Source of the DNA: Bacteroidota bacterium
Lineage (GTDB): Bacteria; Bacteroidota; Bacteroidia; B-17B0; B-17BO
Reading direction: 5' to 3'
NCBI GenBank assembly: GCA_025356715.1
Contig: JANXRU010000398.1
Location: forward strand, 1-26,950
Length of the DNA: 26,950 nucleotides
Shown here: piece after piece, positions 1-7,424 of the stretch
Layout: each line of letters opens with the position of its first letter
Position numbering within the stretch: the stretch's first letter is position 1
The notes under the pieces: generated by a model
Told to the model about the DNA's origin: nothing
The model's database searches: none
Seen by the model: the letters and a program-made list of their open reading frames with translations, nothing else
Position numbers and translations under genes: made by a program

Positions 1-102
1 TTGTATGGAACACAACTCTTGATAATCTGTAATCTCAAAATAGTCCACTAACTCTAATGGAAATATCTTTTCTATGAAGTCCTTTTCGATAACTGTATTT
101 TT
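1..102 (-). pseudogene. Partial transposase-like reading frame (ISAon1-type N-terminus)
   Basis: An open frame runs from a stop at 103-105 to the window edge on the minus strand. The readable part, IEKDFIEKIFPLELVDYF, has the FPxxLxxYF pattern that I associate with the N-terminal region of ISAon1-family transposases of Bacteroidota. No ATG, GTG or TTG lies before this motif in frame, so the start is missing, non-standard or lost by mutation beside the A7 run at 97-103 (plus-strand T7). The rest of the gene lies outside the window. It could be a decayed insertion sequence copy or the edge of an intact one. The call rests on about 30 residues and pattern memory only. Confidence 0.4.
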
Positions 103-252
103 TTACAAATATAGTTTATCCCCAGAAATTAGATGTGACCCGGTTTTTTTTATGCTTAATAGAAAGCAATTCTTTTGAATTTAAAAAATCATTTGCTGGT
201 TAGTCGTTTATTATATAATACCAAATGTAAATTATATATAGTCCAAAGTTTC

Positions 253-308
253 GTCACCCTGAACTTGTTTCAGGGTCTAAACAGATACTGAACTAAGTTC
301 AGCATGAC
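253..308. repeat. Double-palindrome intergenic repeat
   Basis: Two arms, each itself a palindrome, face each other. The left arm has ACCCTGAA (256-263), loop CTTGT, TTCAGGGT (269-276). The right arm is CTGAACTAAGTTCAG (288-302). The outer ends GTCA and TGAC also pair, so the whole 56 bp can fold as one imperfect hairpin. A half copy occurs at 16728-16754. Repeats of this CTGAACTTGTTTCAG type are scattered in intergenic DNA of many Bacteroidota. Here it lies 60-115 bp past the stop of the M23 peptidase gene and could end its transcript. I see nothing else interpretable between 103 and 367. Confidence 0.75.
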
Positions 309-367
309 TAACTACGATAGGACTACTTATAGTATCAATTAAGGATAACTCAAAAATACAAGCCTTA

Positions 368-1243
368 CTAAAAACTAATATAATCCTGAGGATTAATAGA
401 TAGACCATTATACCATAATTCAAAATGAAGATGACTACCTTTGCTACTTTCACCTGAATTCCCTATTACTGAAATCGGTTCGCCTGCCTTAACATAATCA
501 CCAACTTTCTTATTAATAGCTGAATTATGCTTATAAACACTTAATAAATTATTACTATGTTGTATTTGTATCACATAACCATCGTCAGATGTAAAACCAG
601 CAAAAACAACCGTTCCATCTAAAGTAGCCTTTATTAATTCGTTTTCTTTAGCTACTATATCAGTTCCTAAATGATCATCTCTTAGATTATATGAACTTAT
701 AATGATTCCTTGAATTGGACTAAAAAAGAAATAATTGTTTAAGTCACTTATCTTATTAGCAGAAACTTTATCACTCGTAGATTCTAATTGATTATTCTCA
801 ATATCATTTCTCAGTTTTTTATCCTCTTCACTGGGCTTTGTATCTATTTTCTCATATTTGCCAGTAGAATCCTTTAATTGCTTAGGTGTTTTACCTTCTG
901 TTTTTCCAGAAAAAACAGATATTAAATTATTCAAATACCAATCTTTAGCAGCTAAAGTCCCTTCTAAAGAGTCGGCTTTTGAACTTAGCACTAATATGTC
1001 TTTTCTGTCATTAACATTACCGTAGCCAGGTATATACTCTCTCAATGGCGTAAAAGCAACTAAACTAATAACCAATGCAGTCATTAATATAGTGACAGAG
1101 CTTGCTAATATGATTAAAGTTAAAGGTGATAGACGTAAAGAAAACTTTTCTGCGAACGAATTATCGTTTAGTATAACCAACCTGTATTTATTACGGAGCT
1201 GATTTGTAAAGATTTTCCAACGACTATTTTTAGTTTCTGACAT
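368..1243 (-). CDS. Membrane-anchored M23 (LytM-type) peptidoglycan endopeptidase
   Basis: Predicted zinc peptidase that cuts peptidoglycan cross-links in the periplasm. Numbered from the start at 1243 (291 aa): about 38 cytoplasmic residues, one membrane helix near 39-65, a charged linker with a likely coiled coil (80-100) and the M23 domain in the last 120 residues. The zinc ligands H191 and D195 (HLGTD) and H273 of HLHFE (271-275), plus H239, are all present, so it should be active rather than a LytM regulator. An ATG at 1252 also exists, but a -7 promoter box ends one base before it, so a transcript would start downstream of it; I therefore choose 1243. It is divergent from porW with a bactofilin two genes on. 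M23 peptidases with a short cytoplasmic tail and one helix are known bactofilin partners in other bacteria; partnership here is inferred. Confidence 0.88.
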   Translation of the reverse strand: MSETKNSRWKIFTNQLRNKYRLVILNDNSFAEKFSLRLSPLTLIILASSVTILMTALVISLVAFTPLREYIPGYGNVNDRKDILVLSSKADSLEGTLAAKDWYLNNLISVFSGKTEGKTPKQLKDSTGKYEKIDTKPSEEDKKLRNDIENNQLESTSDKVSANKISDLNNYFFFSPIQGIIISSYNLRDDHLGTDIVAKENELIKATLDGTVVFAGFTSDDGYVIQIQHSNNLLSVYKHNSAINKKVGDYVKAGEPISVIGNSGESSKGSHLHFELWYNGLSINPQDYISF

Positions 1244-1253
1244 ACTTTCCATG

Positions 1254-1261
1254 CAAAAATA
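1254..1261 (-). promoter_or_regulatory. -7 promoter box of the M23 gene
   Basis: TATTTTTG on the minus strand matches the Bacteroidota -7 consensus TAnnTTTG. Transcription normally starts about 5-7 bases after the box, which falls beyond the ATG at 1252 and just before the ATG at 1243. No clear TTG -33 element is seen 19-21 bp upstream. Confidence 0.5.
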
Positions 1262-1292
1262 TACTAAATTTACGATTTTGACGTTAATACCT

Positions 1293-1300
1293 TATTTTTG
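1293..1300 (+). promoter_or_regulatory. -7 promoter box of porW
   Basis: TATTTTTG fits TAnnTTTG and mirrors the box of the divergent M23 gene about 30 bp away. The first possible porW start, TTG at 1298, lies inside this box, so the usable start is more likely the TTG at 1310. No good -33 element is visible at the expected distance. Confidence 0.5.
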
Positions 1301-1309
1301 TTGCTTATT

Positions 1310-3958
1310 TTGAAGAGTTTTATATTATATATTGTTTCCTTTCTAACTTTTTTATTGATTTTACCTTCGTGTAAAACCAATAAAAATACCTTTATCCATA
1401 GAGGCTACCATAATCTTACCGCTCGTTTTAATGGATATTACTATGCTACAGAAAGCATTAAAGAGGGGGAAACTAAAATTCGCACTAATTATAAATACGA
1501 TTACGATCAATTACTTCCTGTTTTTTTAGTTCCCGATAAACTTACAGCAAAAGCTACATTAACTGAATTTGACAAAGCAATTAAAAAATCAACTAATTGC
1601 ATTCAACGTCATACCATTAAAGATAAAAAAGGTAATGAAATATTTACTGCAGGAAAATGGATTGATAATAACTGGAATGTTATCGGTATTTCAAATTTTT
1701 ATAAAAGAGATTTTTTTTCAGGGATAGAAGCATTTGAATATGTAATTAGAAGTTATAAATCAAAAGATAAATATAAATCATTAATTTGGCTAGCGAGGTC
1801 TTATAACGAATTAGGAGCTTCATCACAAGCCGAACCAATTATAGGTGTTTTAAAGGATGATAAAAAAATATCTAAATATGCTAAACGAGAATTGCCTGCT
1901 TTACAAGCTGATTACTTTATTAAAAGAGGTTTATTTTCTGAGGCAGAGCAATGTTTGTTAAGAGCCATCAAAAGTGGGGCTAAAAAGAAAGATAAAGCCC
2001 GTTATGCCTTTATTGTTGCTCAATTATATGAAGATCAAAAAAACAATACAAAAGCAAGAGAATATTATCAAAAAGCAATTTCATATAAACCAATTTATGA
2101 TTTAGTATTTAATGCCCAAATGAAAAAGGCGCGTTTAGTTGATTTAAAAAACGGCAATCCAACTAAATTAATAAAAGATTTAGAGAAAATGGCGCGTGAT
2201 TTTAAAAACCAAGAATATTTAGATATTATTTATTATACGATAGGCGAAATTTATGAAAAAGATAAAAAGGAAGTTTTAGCTATTTTAAATTATAAATTAT
2301 CAATAAAAAATAGTACCCAAAATCCTAAACAGAAAGCCTTATCTTTTTTAAAATTAGGTGAAATTAATTTTGAACAAGCAAATTATACTGCATCTGAATC
2401 TTATTATGATAGCACAATGATTTCCTTACCAAAAGAATATAAAGATTACGCATCTATTGATAAACGTAGGCAAACGCTTGCAACTTTAGTTGGATACATT
2501 AGAATAATACAAAGAGAAGATAGTTTGCAACGTGTTGCAAAAATGAGCGATGCTGATCGTGCGAAGTTTATCGAAAAAATGATTTCGAAAATGGAGGAAG
2601 ATGAAGAGAAAAGAAAGGAAGAACTAGAAGCTGCTAAAAATCAAGCCGTTTCAAACAATGATAATGGAATTGCGAACAATGGCTTACCCTCCCTTGGGAA
2701 TGGCATAAAAGGAGATTGGTACTTTTATAACCCAACAACCATTGCATTTGGTATAGGGGATTTTACAAAAAAATGGGGTAATAATAGAAAATTAGAAGAT
2801 AATTGGAGGCGAAGTCAAAAGGCATTAACTGCAGATTACGCCTCAAACACAGTAGATTCAACAGAACAAGAAACATTAAATCCAAATACAAAAAAACCTA
2901 AAAAAATTGTATCGAATCGAAAACCCGTTGAGTTTTATTTACAAGATTTACCAACATCCGATTCACTTATAAAAATCTCTAATACAAAAATTATTAATGC
3001 ATACTATAACTTAGCAAGTACTTATAAAGAGGAATTACATAATAATAAAAAAGCTATTTCTACATTTGAAGAATTAAATAATCGCTACAACGATCATAAA
3101 TATAAACTATCTGTTTACTACCAATTATATACAATCAACACTCTTATAAAAAACAAACCACAAGCCGAGTTTTATAAAAACAAATTGCTTAATGAATACC
3201 CAAATAGTGAATATGCTCAAATTATAAGAAACCCAAATTATACTGCAGAAAAAAATACTCAAAAAGGAGAAGTAGAAATATATTATACTGAAACATATAA
3301 TATTTACACAGAACAAAATTATGCAAGTGCATTTTCGCGATGTAAGGAATCAGAAAGTAAGTTTGGTAAAAATGATTTTGGCGGGAAATTCGCATATATT
3401 AAGGCACTGTCTATTGGGAAATTAAAAGGAATAGACTCGCTTGAGTCTTCTTTAAAAGAATTACAAGCCTTGTTCCCTAAAGACCCTACATCAAAAAAAG
3501 CCCAGGATTTATTAGAAGCAATATACAATAGTAAACATCCTAGTGAAGCTACATCAAAAAATTCGACTATAAATAATACAGATACCTTTACTTTAGATTT
3601 AGGTTCGCCACATTTTGTAATTATCATATGCCCTGATGATCCATCAATTGCCAACCAATTTAAATCCTCATTAGGTAATTTTAATAACAACTTTTATAGT
3701 GCTGAAAATTTAAGTATTACTAGCAGTTTGTTTGGGCCTTCCGAACAAATTACTACTTGTAAAACATTTAAAAATGCTCAAGCTGCCATGGCTTATATGG
3801 ACAATATTAGTAAAGATAAAACCGTATTTAGCGGTAAAGTAAAAGTAGATTTATTTACATTAATGGTTATTTCTGCCGATAACTTACCTAGATTTTATAA
3901 GAAAAAACAAGTTAATTATTACAAGCCTTTTTTTACTGAGCATTATAAGTTAGAGTAA
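1310..3958 (+). CDS. porW: T9SS/gliding lipoprotein PorW (SprE), TPR protein
   Basis: Large tetratricopeptide lipoprotein needed for type IX secretion and gliding in Bacteroidota; PorW/SprE is thought to link the outer-membrane T9SS parts to the PorKLMN motor. From the TTG at 1310 it has 882 residues: a signal peptide (KS charge, then a hydrophobic run) ending in a lipobox LPSC (Cys21), the family-typical block HRGYHNLTARFNGYY just after it, TPR-like helical repeats over about 130-390, a charged linker (410-450), the conserved GDWYFYNP segment, and more TPR-like helices with a globular C-terminus. No ATG exists near the N-terminus; both candidate starts are TTG. A second frame start at 1298 falls inside the promoter box. 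Followed 82 bp later by the bactofilin gene. Confidence 0.9.
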   Translation: MKSFILYIVSFLTFLLILPSCKTNKNTFIHRGYHNLTARFNGYYYATESIKEGETKIRTNYKYDYDQLLPVFLVPDKLTAKATLTEFDKAIKKSTNCIQRHTIKDKKGNEIFTAGKWIDNNWNVIGISNFYKRDFFSGIEAFEYVIRSYKSKDKYKSLIWLARSYNELGASSQAEPIIGVLKDDKKISKYAKRELPALQADYFIKRGLFSEAEQCLLRAIKSGAKKKDKARYAFIVAQLYEDQKNNTKAREYYQKAISYKPIYDLVFNAQMKKARLVDLKNGNPTKLIKDLEKMARDFKNQEYLDIIYYTIGEIYEKDKKEVLAILNYKLSIKNSTQNPKQKALSFLKLGEINFEQANYTASESYYDSTMISLPKEYKDYASIDKRRQTLATLVGYIRIIQREDSLQRVAKMSDADRAKFIEKMISKMEEDEEKRKEELEAAKNQAVSNNDNGIANNGLPSLGNGIKGDWYFYNPTTIAFGIGDFTKKWGNNRKLEDNWRRSQKALTADYASNTVDSTEQETLNPNTKKPKKIVSNRKPVEFYLQDLPTSDSLIKISNTKIINAYYNLASTYKEELHNNKKAISTFEELNNRYNDHKYKLSVYYQLYTINTLIKNKPQAEFYKNKLLNEYPNSEYAQIIRNPNYTAEKNTQKGEVEIYYTETYNIYTEQNYASAFSRCKESESKFGKNDFGGKFAYIKALSIGKLKGIDSLESSLKELQALFPKDPTSKKAQDLLEAIYNSKHPSEATSKNSTINNTDTFTLDLGSPHFVIIICPDDPSIANQFKSSLGNFNNNFYSAENLSITSSLFGPSEQITTCKTFKNAQAAMAYMDNISKDKTVFSGKVKVDLFTLMVISADNLPRFYKKKQVNYYKPFFTEHYKLE

Positions 3959-4014
3959 AACTAAATGACTTTTTTTGAATTAAGTTGGCGTGACATAAAC
4001 TGAAATAGTTTTTG

Positions 4015-4022
4015 TATATTCG
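4015..4022 (+). promoter_or_regulatory. -7 box of bactofilin gene (TTTTTG-TATATTCG)
   Basis: TATATTCG preceded directly by TTTTTG (the last G at 4014), 18 bp before the bactofilin ATG. The same extended element TTTTTGTATnTTC(G/A) stands before both T9SS cargo genes (15348-15355 minus, 16767-16774 plus). It is a variant of the TAnnTTTG box. No TTG -33 element at the standard distance. Confidence 0.45.
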
Positions 4023-4040
4023 TAACACAAAACAAACACT

Positions 4041-4448
4041 ATGTTTCAAAAAATCAATAAAACAACAAACGATTCAGCATCAATTAACTTAATTGGTAAC
4101 GGAACCAAAATAAATGGAGATATTACTTCAAATGGAGATGTAAGAATTGATGGTACTTTAAATGGCAACATTACCATTAATGGCAAATTAGTGGTAGGTT
4201 CTACAGGTAAAATTGAAGGTAACGTAACTTGTCAAAATGCTGATATTTCGGGTGAAATACACGGAAAAGTAACTATTAGCGAATTATTAATTTTAAAGGC
4301 GAGTTCTAAATTGTTAGGAGATATTATTACAGGTAAAATTTCTATAGAACCAAATGCAACATTTACTGGTACTTGTAACATGGGCGCTGTAGTTAAAAAT
4401 ATTTCCAATGGAGCCCAATCCCAACAAGCAGAGTCAAAAACCGCTTAA
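4041..4448 (+). CDS. bacA: Bactofilin (polymer-forming cytoskeletal protein)
   Basis: Bactofilins polymerise without nucleotide into membrane-associated filaments that scaffold wall enzymes and cell shape. The 135-residue protein has the usual size and layout: a short disordered N-terminus, a right-handed beta-helix built from coils rich in GxIxGxI/GDV patterns (about residues 18-118), and a short polar, disordered tail. The coil ITSNGDVRIDGTLNGNI is strikingly like the repeats of the exported protein at 22876-23274. It has no signal peptide or membrane helix. It sits after porW and near an M23 peptidase, a setting that suggests a scaffold for localised wall cutting. Its 3' end overlaps the next gene by 41 bp. 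Confidence 0.93.
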   Translation: MFQKINKTTNDSASINLIGNGTKINGDITSNGDVRIDGTLNGNITINGKLVVGSTGKIEGNVTCQNADISGEIHGKVTISELLILKASSKLLGDIITGKISIEPNATFTGTCNMGAVVKNISNGAQSQQAESKTA

Positions 4449-4641
4449 TTCCTATACTAAATATAGCGGCTTAGGTTTACAGATGATTATAATTATTGGC
4501 GGCGGTTGCTATGCAGGGTATAAATTAGATGATTATTTCAAAAACACCGAAACGCCCATTTATACTATTATTTTAAGTTTAGTATCTATCGCCTTAGCGA
4601 TGTATGTAGTATTAAAAGATTTTATTAAACCCAGTAAATAA
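4408..4641 (+). CDS. atpZ: AtpZ/AtpI-type small membrane protein
   Basis: 77 residues with two membrane helices (about 24-40 and 51-69) and the family signature YSGLGLQMIIIIGGGCYAGYKLD, typical of AtpZ, a small subunit associated with F1Fo-ATPase in some bacteria and linked to ring assembly or Mg/Ca transport. The ATG at 4408 overlaps the bactofilin gene by 41 bp; later in-frame starts would cut into the conserved block, so this start is kept. Stop and next start overlap as TAATG, implying translational coupling. The usual downstream neighbours atpB-atpE-atpF are not in this window, so a role with the ATPase is family knowledge only. Confidence 0.8.
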   Translation: MEPNPNKQSQKPLNSYTKYSGLGLQMIIIIGGGCYAGYKLDDYFKNTETPIYTIILSLVSIALAMYVVLKDFIKPSK

Positions 4642-5018
4642 TGCAACAACAAACAAAATACTATTTACAATTATTATGCATAAGCATTGGAGCATTTATT
4701 ATATCCTACAGCTTAAGTCAACTCGAAACAAAGTATTTTAAAACAATGCACTACTGGATACCAATTTTGTTTTTTGTATTAACAACCGTTGGCACTAATA
4801 TATTACTGACAAATGGCGACAAAAAATCAAAAGAATTTGTTTTTAAAACATTGGCTCTAAGCATGGCTCGACTATTAGTTTGCATGATTGTCGTTTTCGT
4901 ATATTCACTCATTAATAAAGAACAATCACTTGCATTTACTTGTCACTTCATGGTTCAGTATGTCATTTTTACTATCTTTGAAATGTCCTTTTTATTAAAA
5001 TTTATTAAAACCGATTAA
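4641..5018 (+). CDS. Four-helix membrane protein usually found between atpZ and atpB
   Basis: 125 residues with four predicted membrane helices (about 10-26, 38-56, 70-90, 100-120) and almost no conserved polar motif. Overlaps atpZ by one base (TAATG). In related genomes an uncharacterised protein of this size stands between atpZ and atpB and may act like AtpI in c-ring assembly; I infer the same here from position and topology only. Here the chain stops: the next gene, 43 bp on, encodes a peptidase. Confidence 0.7.
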   Translation: MQQQTKYYLQLLCISIGAFIISYSLSQLETKYFKTMHYWIPILFFVLTTVGTNILLTNGDKKSKEFVFKTLALSMARLLVCMIVVFVYSLINKEQSLAFTCHFMVQYVIFTIFEMSFLLKFIKTD

Positions 5019-5061
5019 TTACCTAATTTTTCACCTAATTAAGCACTAAAACTATCATCTA

Positions 5062-6249
5062 ATGAAATCTATTTTTTTAACAGCGTTTACCATCTATTCA
5101 TTTACAATTGTCCATGCTCAAGATCAGGCGCAATTTAAAGGCCCACAAACCAATATGAAAGGAAGTGACTATCAGTTTACGGTAGTAAAAAATTTAGATG
5201 CTTCTGCGGTTCAAAATCAAAATCAAACTGGAACTTGTTGGTCATTTTCTGCTCTTTCATTTTTCGAAAGTGAGTTGATGCGTATGGGAAAAGGCAAGGA
5301 ATTTAATTTATCAGAAATGTTTGTAGCTCGTAAAGCTTATCCATTAAAAGCAGACAATTATGTTCGGATGCATGGCCGATTAAATTTTGGTGAAGGCGGT
5401 GGTTTTCCTGATGTATTACATGTGATGAGAAAATACGGAATGGTTCCTGAAGAAGTTTATACAGGGAAGAAAAATCCAAAAGACATGCACAATCACTCAT
5501 TATTAGAAGCCACATTAAAAGGCGTATTGGCTGCAGCAGCTGATGATAAAAATCAAAAAATAGATTTTCAAGCGGTGCATCAAGTTGTTGAATCTACTTG
5601 CGATGCCTTTTTAGGAAAAGTGCCAGAGAAGTTTATGTATAAAGGAAAAGAATACACCCCTAAAACATATGCTGAGGCTTCAGGTATTAATGTAGATGAT
5701 TACGTATTTGTTACGTCATACACTCATCACCCCTTCTACTCCAAATTTGTTTTAGAAGTTCCTGATAATTGGAATTTCGAATTAATGCACAATTTACCTT
5801 TAAACGAATTTCAGGAAGTAATGCAGTATGCCGTAACTAATGGATACAGTTTTGCATGGGCTGCTGATGTAAGCGAAAAAAGTTTTCGATTTAAGGATGG
5901 ATTAGCTATCGCTACAGAAACACCTTTTTCAGAAAAAACAGAAGCAGAAAGAGAAGCTGCCATGAAAACTCCACAACCACAATTAAAAGTAACACAAGAA
6001 AATAGACAAATTGCTTTTGATAATTATGAAACACAAGATGATCACGGAATGCATATTGTGGGTTTGGTAAAAGACCAAAATGCAACACCGTACTATGTTG
6101 TAAAGAATTCTTGGGGAAAGGAAAGAAACGAATGTGATGGATTTTTCTATGCTTCGGAAAGTTATGTTTTATATAAAACAACAAGCATTATGTTGCACAA
6201 AAAAGGATTGCCTCCTGCTATTGCTAAGAAATTAGGAATAGTTCAGTAA
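5062..6249 (+). CDS. Exported C1B family cysteine aminopeptidase (bleomycin hydrolase-like)
   Basis: Papain-fold peptidase of family C1B (PepC/bleomycin hydrolase), which trims peptides from the N-terminus. The 395-residue protein has a signal peptide (cleavage after VHA, about residue 19), so unlike cytosolic PepC it should act in the periplasm or outside. The catalytic set is complete: the Q(N)QTGTCWSFS block with Cys59 and an upstream Gln for the oxyanion hole, His328 in DDHGMH, and Asn349 in VKNSWG. A C1B-type insertion lies between the Cys and His halves. Monocistronic by spacing (43 bp before, 121 bp after). Exported C1B enzymes are common in Bacteroidota; the substrate is unknown. Confidence 0.92.
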   Translation: MKSIFLTAFTIYSFTIVHAQDQAQFKGPQTNMKGSDYQFTVVKNLDASAVQNQNQTGTCWSFSALSFFESELMRMGKGKEFNLSEMFVARKAYPLKADNYVRMHGRLNFGEGGGFPDVLHVMRKYGMVPEEVYTGKKNPKDMHNHSLLEATLKGVLAAAADDKNQKIDFQAVHQVVESTCDAFLGKVPEKFMYKGKEYTPKTYAEASGINVDDYVFVTSYTHHPFYSKFVLEVPDNWNFELMHNLPLNEFQEVMQYAVTNGYSFAWAADVSEKSFRFKDGLAIATETPFSEKTEAEREAAMKTPQPQLKVTQENRQIAFDNYETQDDHGMHIVGLVKDQNATPYYVVKNSWGKERNECDGFFYASESYVLYKTTSIMLHKKGLPPAIAKKLGIVQ

Positions 6250-6296
6250 TAGTTATTCCTAATACATTACATGCTTACACGAAAAATAACTATTAC
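6246..6296. repeat. 12-bp perfect inverted repeat after the C1B gene
   Basis: GTAATAGTTATT (6246-6257) and AATAACTATTAC (6285-6296) are exact reverse complements with a 27-bp loop. The left arm includes the stop codon. There is no T run after it, so it is at best a weak terminator; an mRNA 3' end structure or a protein site are alternatives. Confidence 0.5.
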
Positions 6297-6370
6297 ATAA
6301 TTACATTTTACAAATTGTACTATGTGATACGGTAAAAGTTATAATAGTTAAAAATCAATAATTTAAACAA

Positions 6371-6763
6371 ATGAAAACGGTTACACTTATATTTTTTTTA
6401 TTAATTGGTTTTAAATCTGGCTTTTCTCAACATTTAAAAATAGAATTATTTAATAAAACTGGTTATGATCTTGATTCAGTTTCTATGGGAAATGAAGGCT
6501 TTGAAAAAATAAAAAAAGATTCTTCCGCCGTTATTCATAACTGTAAAGAACTATCAATAATGGGTGGCTTGCCCATAGGAACAGCTAATGGAAAGATACA
6601 TGAAAAGAAATGTGATAGAAGGTTCGTAGGGATTTGTGGTACTGGGAATAAAACTGTCCGCAAAGGTCATTTTCAATTTGATATTATTATGGTTGATGGC
6701 GAAAATGGGTATCGACTCTTTTATCGGTCGCACAAAAAAATAAAAACACAAAAAATAAAGTAG
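6371..6763 (+). CDS. Small exported hypothetical protein
   Basis: I do not recognise this family. 130 residues with a clear signal peptide (MKTVTLIFFLLIGFKSGFS, cleavage near 19-20), followed by alternating hydrophobic and polar stretches suggesting a small beta-rich periplasmic or surface domain. It has three cysteines (in HNCKEL, KKCDRR, GICGTG) and a strongly basic C-terminus (HKKIKTQKIK). No lipobox. Starts 121 bp after the C1B gene and ends 29 bp before the DEAD-like gene. Codon use resembles its neighbours. Confidence 0.65.
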   Translation: MKTVTLIFFLLIGFKSGFSQHLKIELFNKTGYDLDSVSMGNEGFEKIKKDSSAVIHNCKELSIMGGLPIGTANGKIHEKKCDRRFVGICGTGNKTVRKGHFQFDIIMVDGENGYRLFYRSHKKIKTQKIK

Positions 6764-6792
6764 TATAAACTAAATTTATACACATAAAAAAC

Positions 6793-7404
6793 ATGTTCAC
6801 TGAAAAATTAATTAAGCCTTTATCATCTGCCCTATTAGAGGCAGGACTTAAAGAGCCTTTTCTTATACAAGAAAAATCACTATCGAAATTAAATGCTGGA
6901 CAGGACATGTTTGGAGTTGGTGGAAGTGGAATAGGGAAAACAACTACTGCTATTATTGCTACTATTCAAAAACTAAAAGAAGAATTTGAAGATGCTCCAA
7001 GAGCCTTAATTATTGTGGCTACAACCGAGAAAGCTTTATTAATGAAAGAACAATTTTTATTACTTGGAAAACATACTAGCTTGCGCTATTCTTGTGCTAT
7101 TGATGGCGTAAAAATTGAAAAACAATTTGAAGAAATTTATTTTGGAACTGATGTTATTATTGGGACAACAAAACGCATCATGGATATTTATTTCAAACAT
7201 GGTTTAAATTTAAACAAACTTAAACTATTTATTATTGACGATACCGAATCACAAATTAAAGATGCACTACAGGGCCATATAGACAGACTCGTGCAAAGCT
7301 TACCTAAATGTCAACATTTAATTTTTGTGAATGAATTAAATCCTAAAATAGAAAAATTAACTTCCAAATTAATGATTAACCCTTTTACGGTTGAAATAAA
7401 TTAA
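6793..7404 (+). CDS. Single-RecA-domain degenerate DEAD-box-like protein
   Basis: 203 residues matching only the first RecA-like domain of a DEAD-box RNA helicase. Seen: a Q-motif-like Gln26 (PFLIQ), Walker A GGSGIGKTT (43-51, Lys49) with one residue more than the usual TGSGKT, a motif-Ib-like GTTKR (124-128), and IIDDTES (147-153) where a helicase has DEAD. Motif III (SAT) is replaced by FVNEL and the whole second helicase domain is missing, although the gene is not truncated by a frameshift. It may bind ATP but should not unwind RNA alone. I recall similar ~200-residue one-domain proteins in Flavobacteriia, so it is probably a conserved paralogue rather than debris. Twenty bases precede the next gene. 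Confidence 0.75.
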   Translation: MFTEKLIKPLSSALLEAGLKEPFLIQEKSLSKLNAGQDMFGVGGSGIGKTTTAIIATIQKLKEEFEDAPRALIIVATTEKALLMKEQFLLLGKHTSLRYSCAIDGVKIEKQFEEIYFGTDVIIGTTKRIMDIYFKHGLNLNKLKLFIIDDTESQIKDALQGHIDRLVQSLPKCQHLIFVNELNPKIEKLTSKLMINPFTVEIN

Positions 7405-7424
7405 TTTTAGGCATTAATAATCCG

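Noticed and set aside
3125..3690. Two minus-strand open frames inside porW
   Set aside because: They lie wholly within the conserved PorW frame and encode hydrophobic or low-complexity peptides with no family signature.
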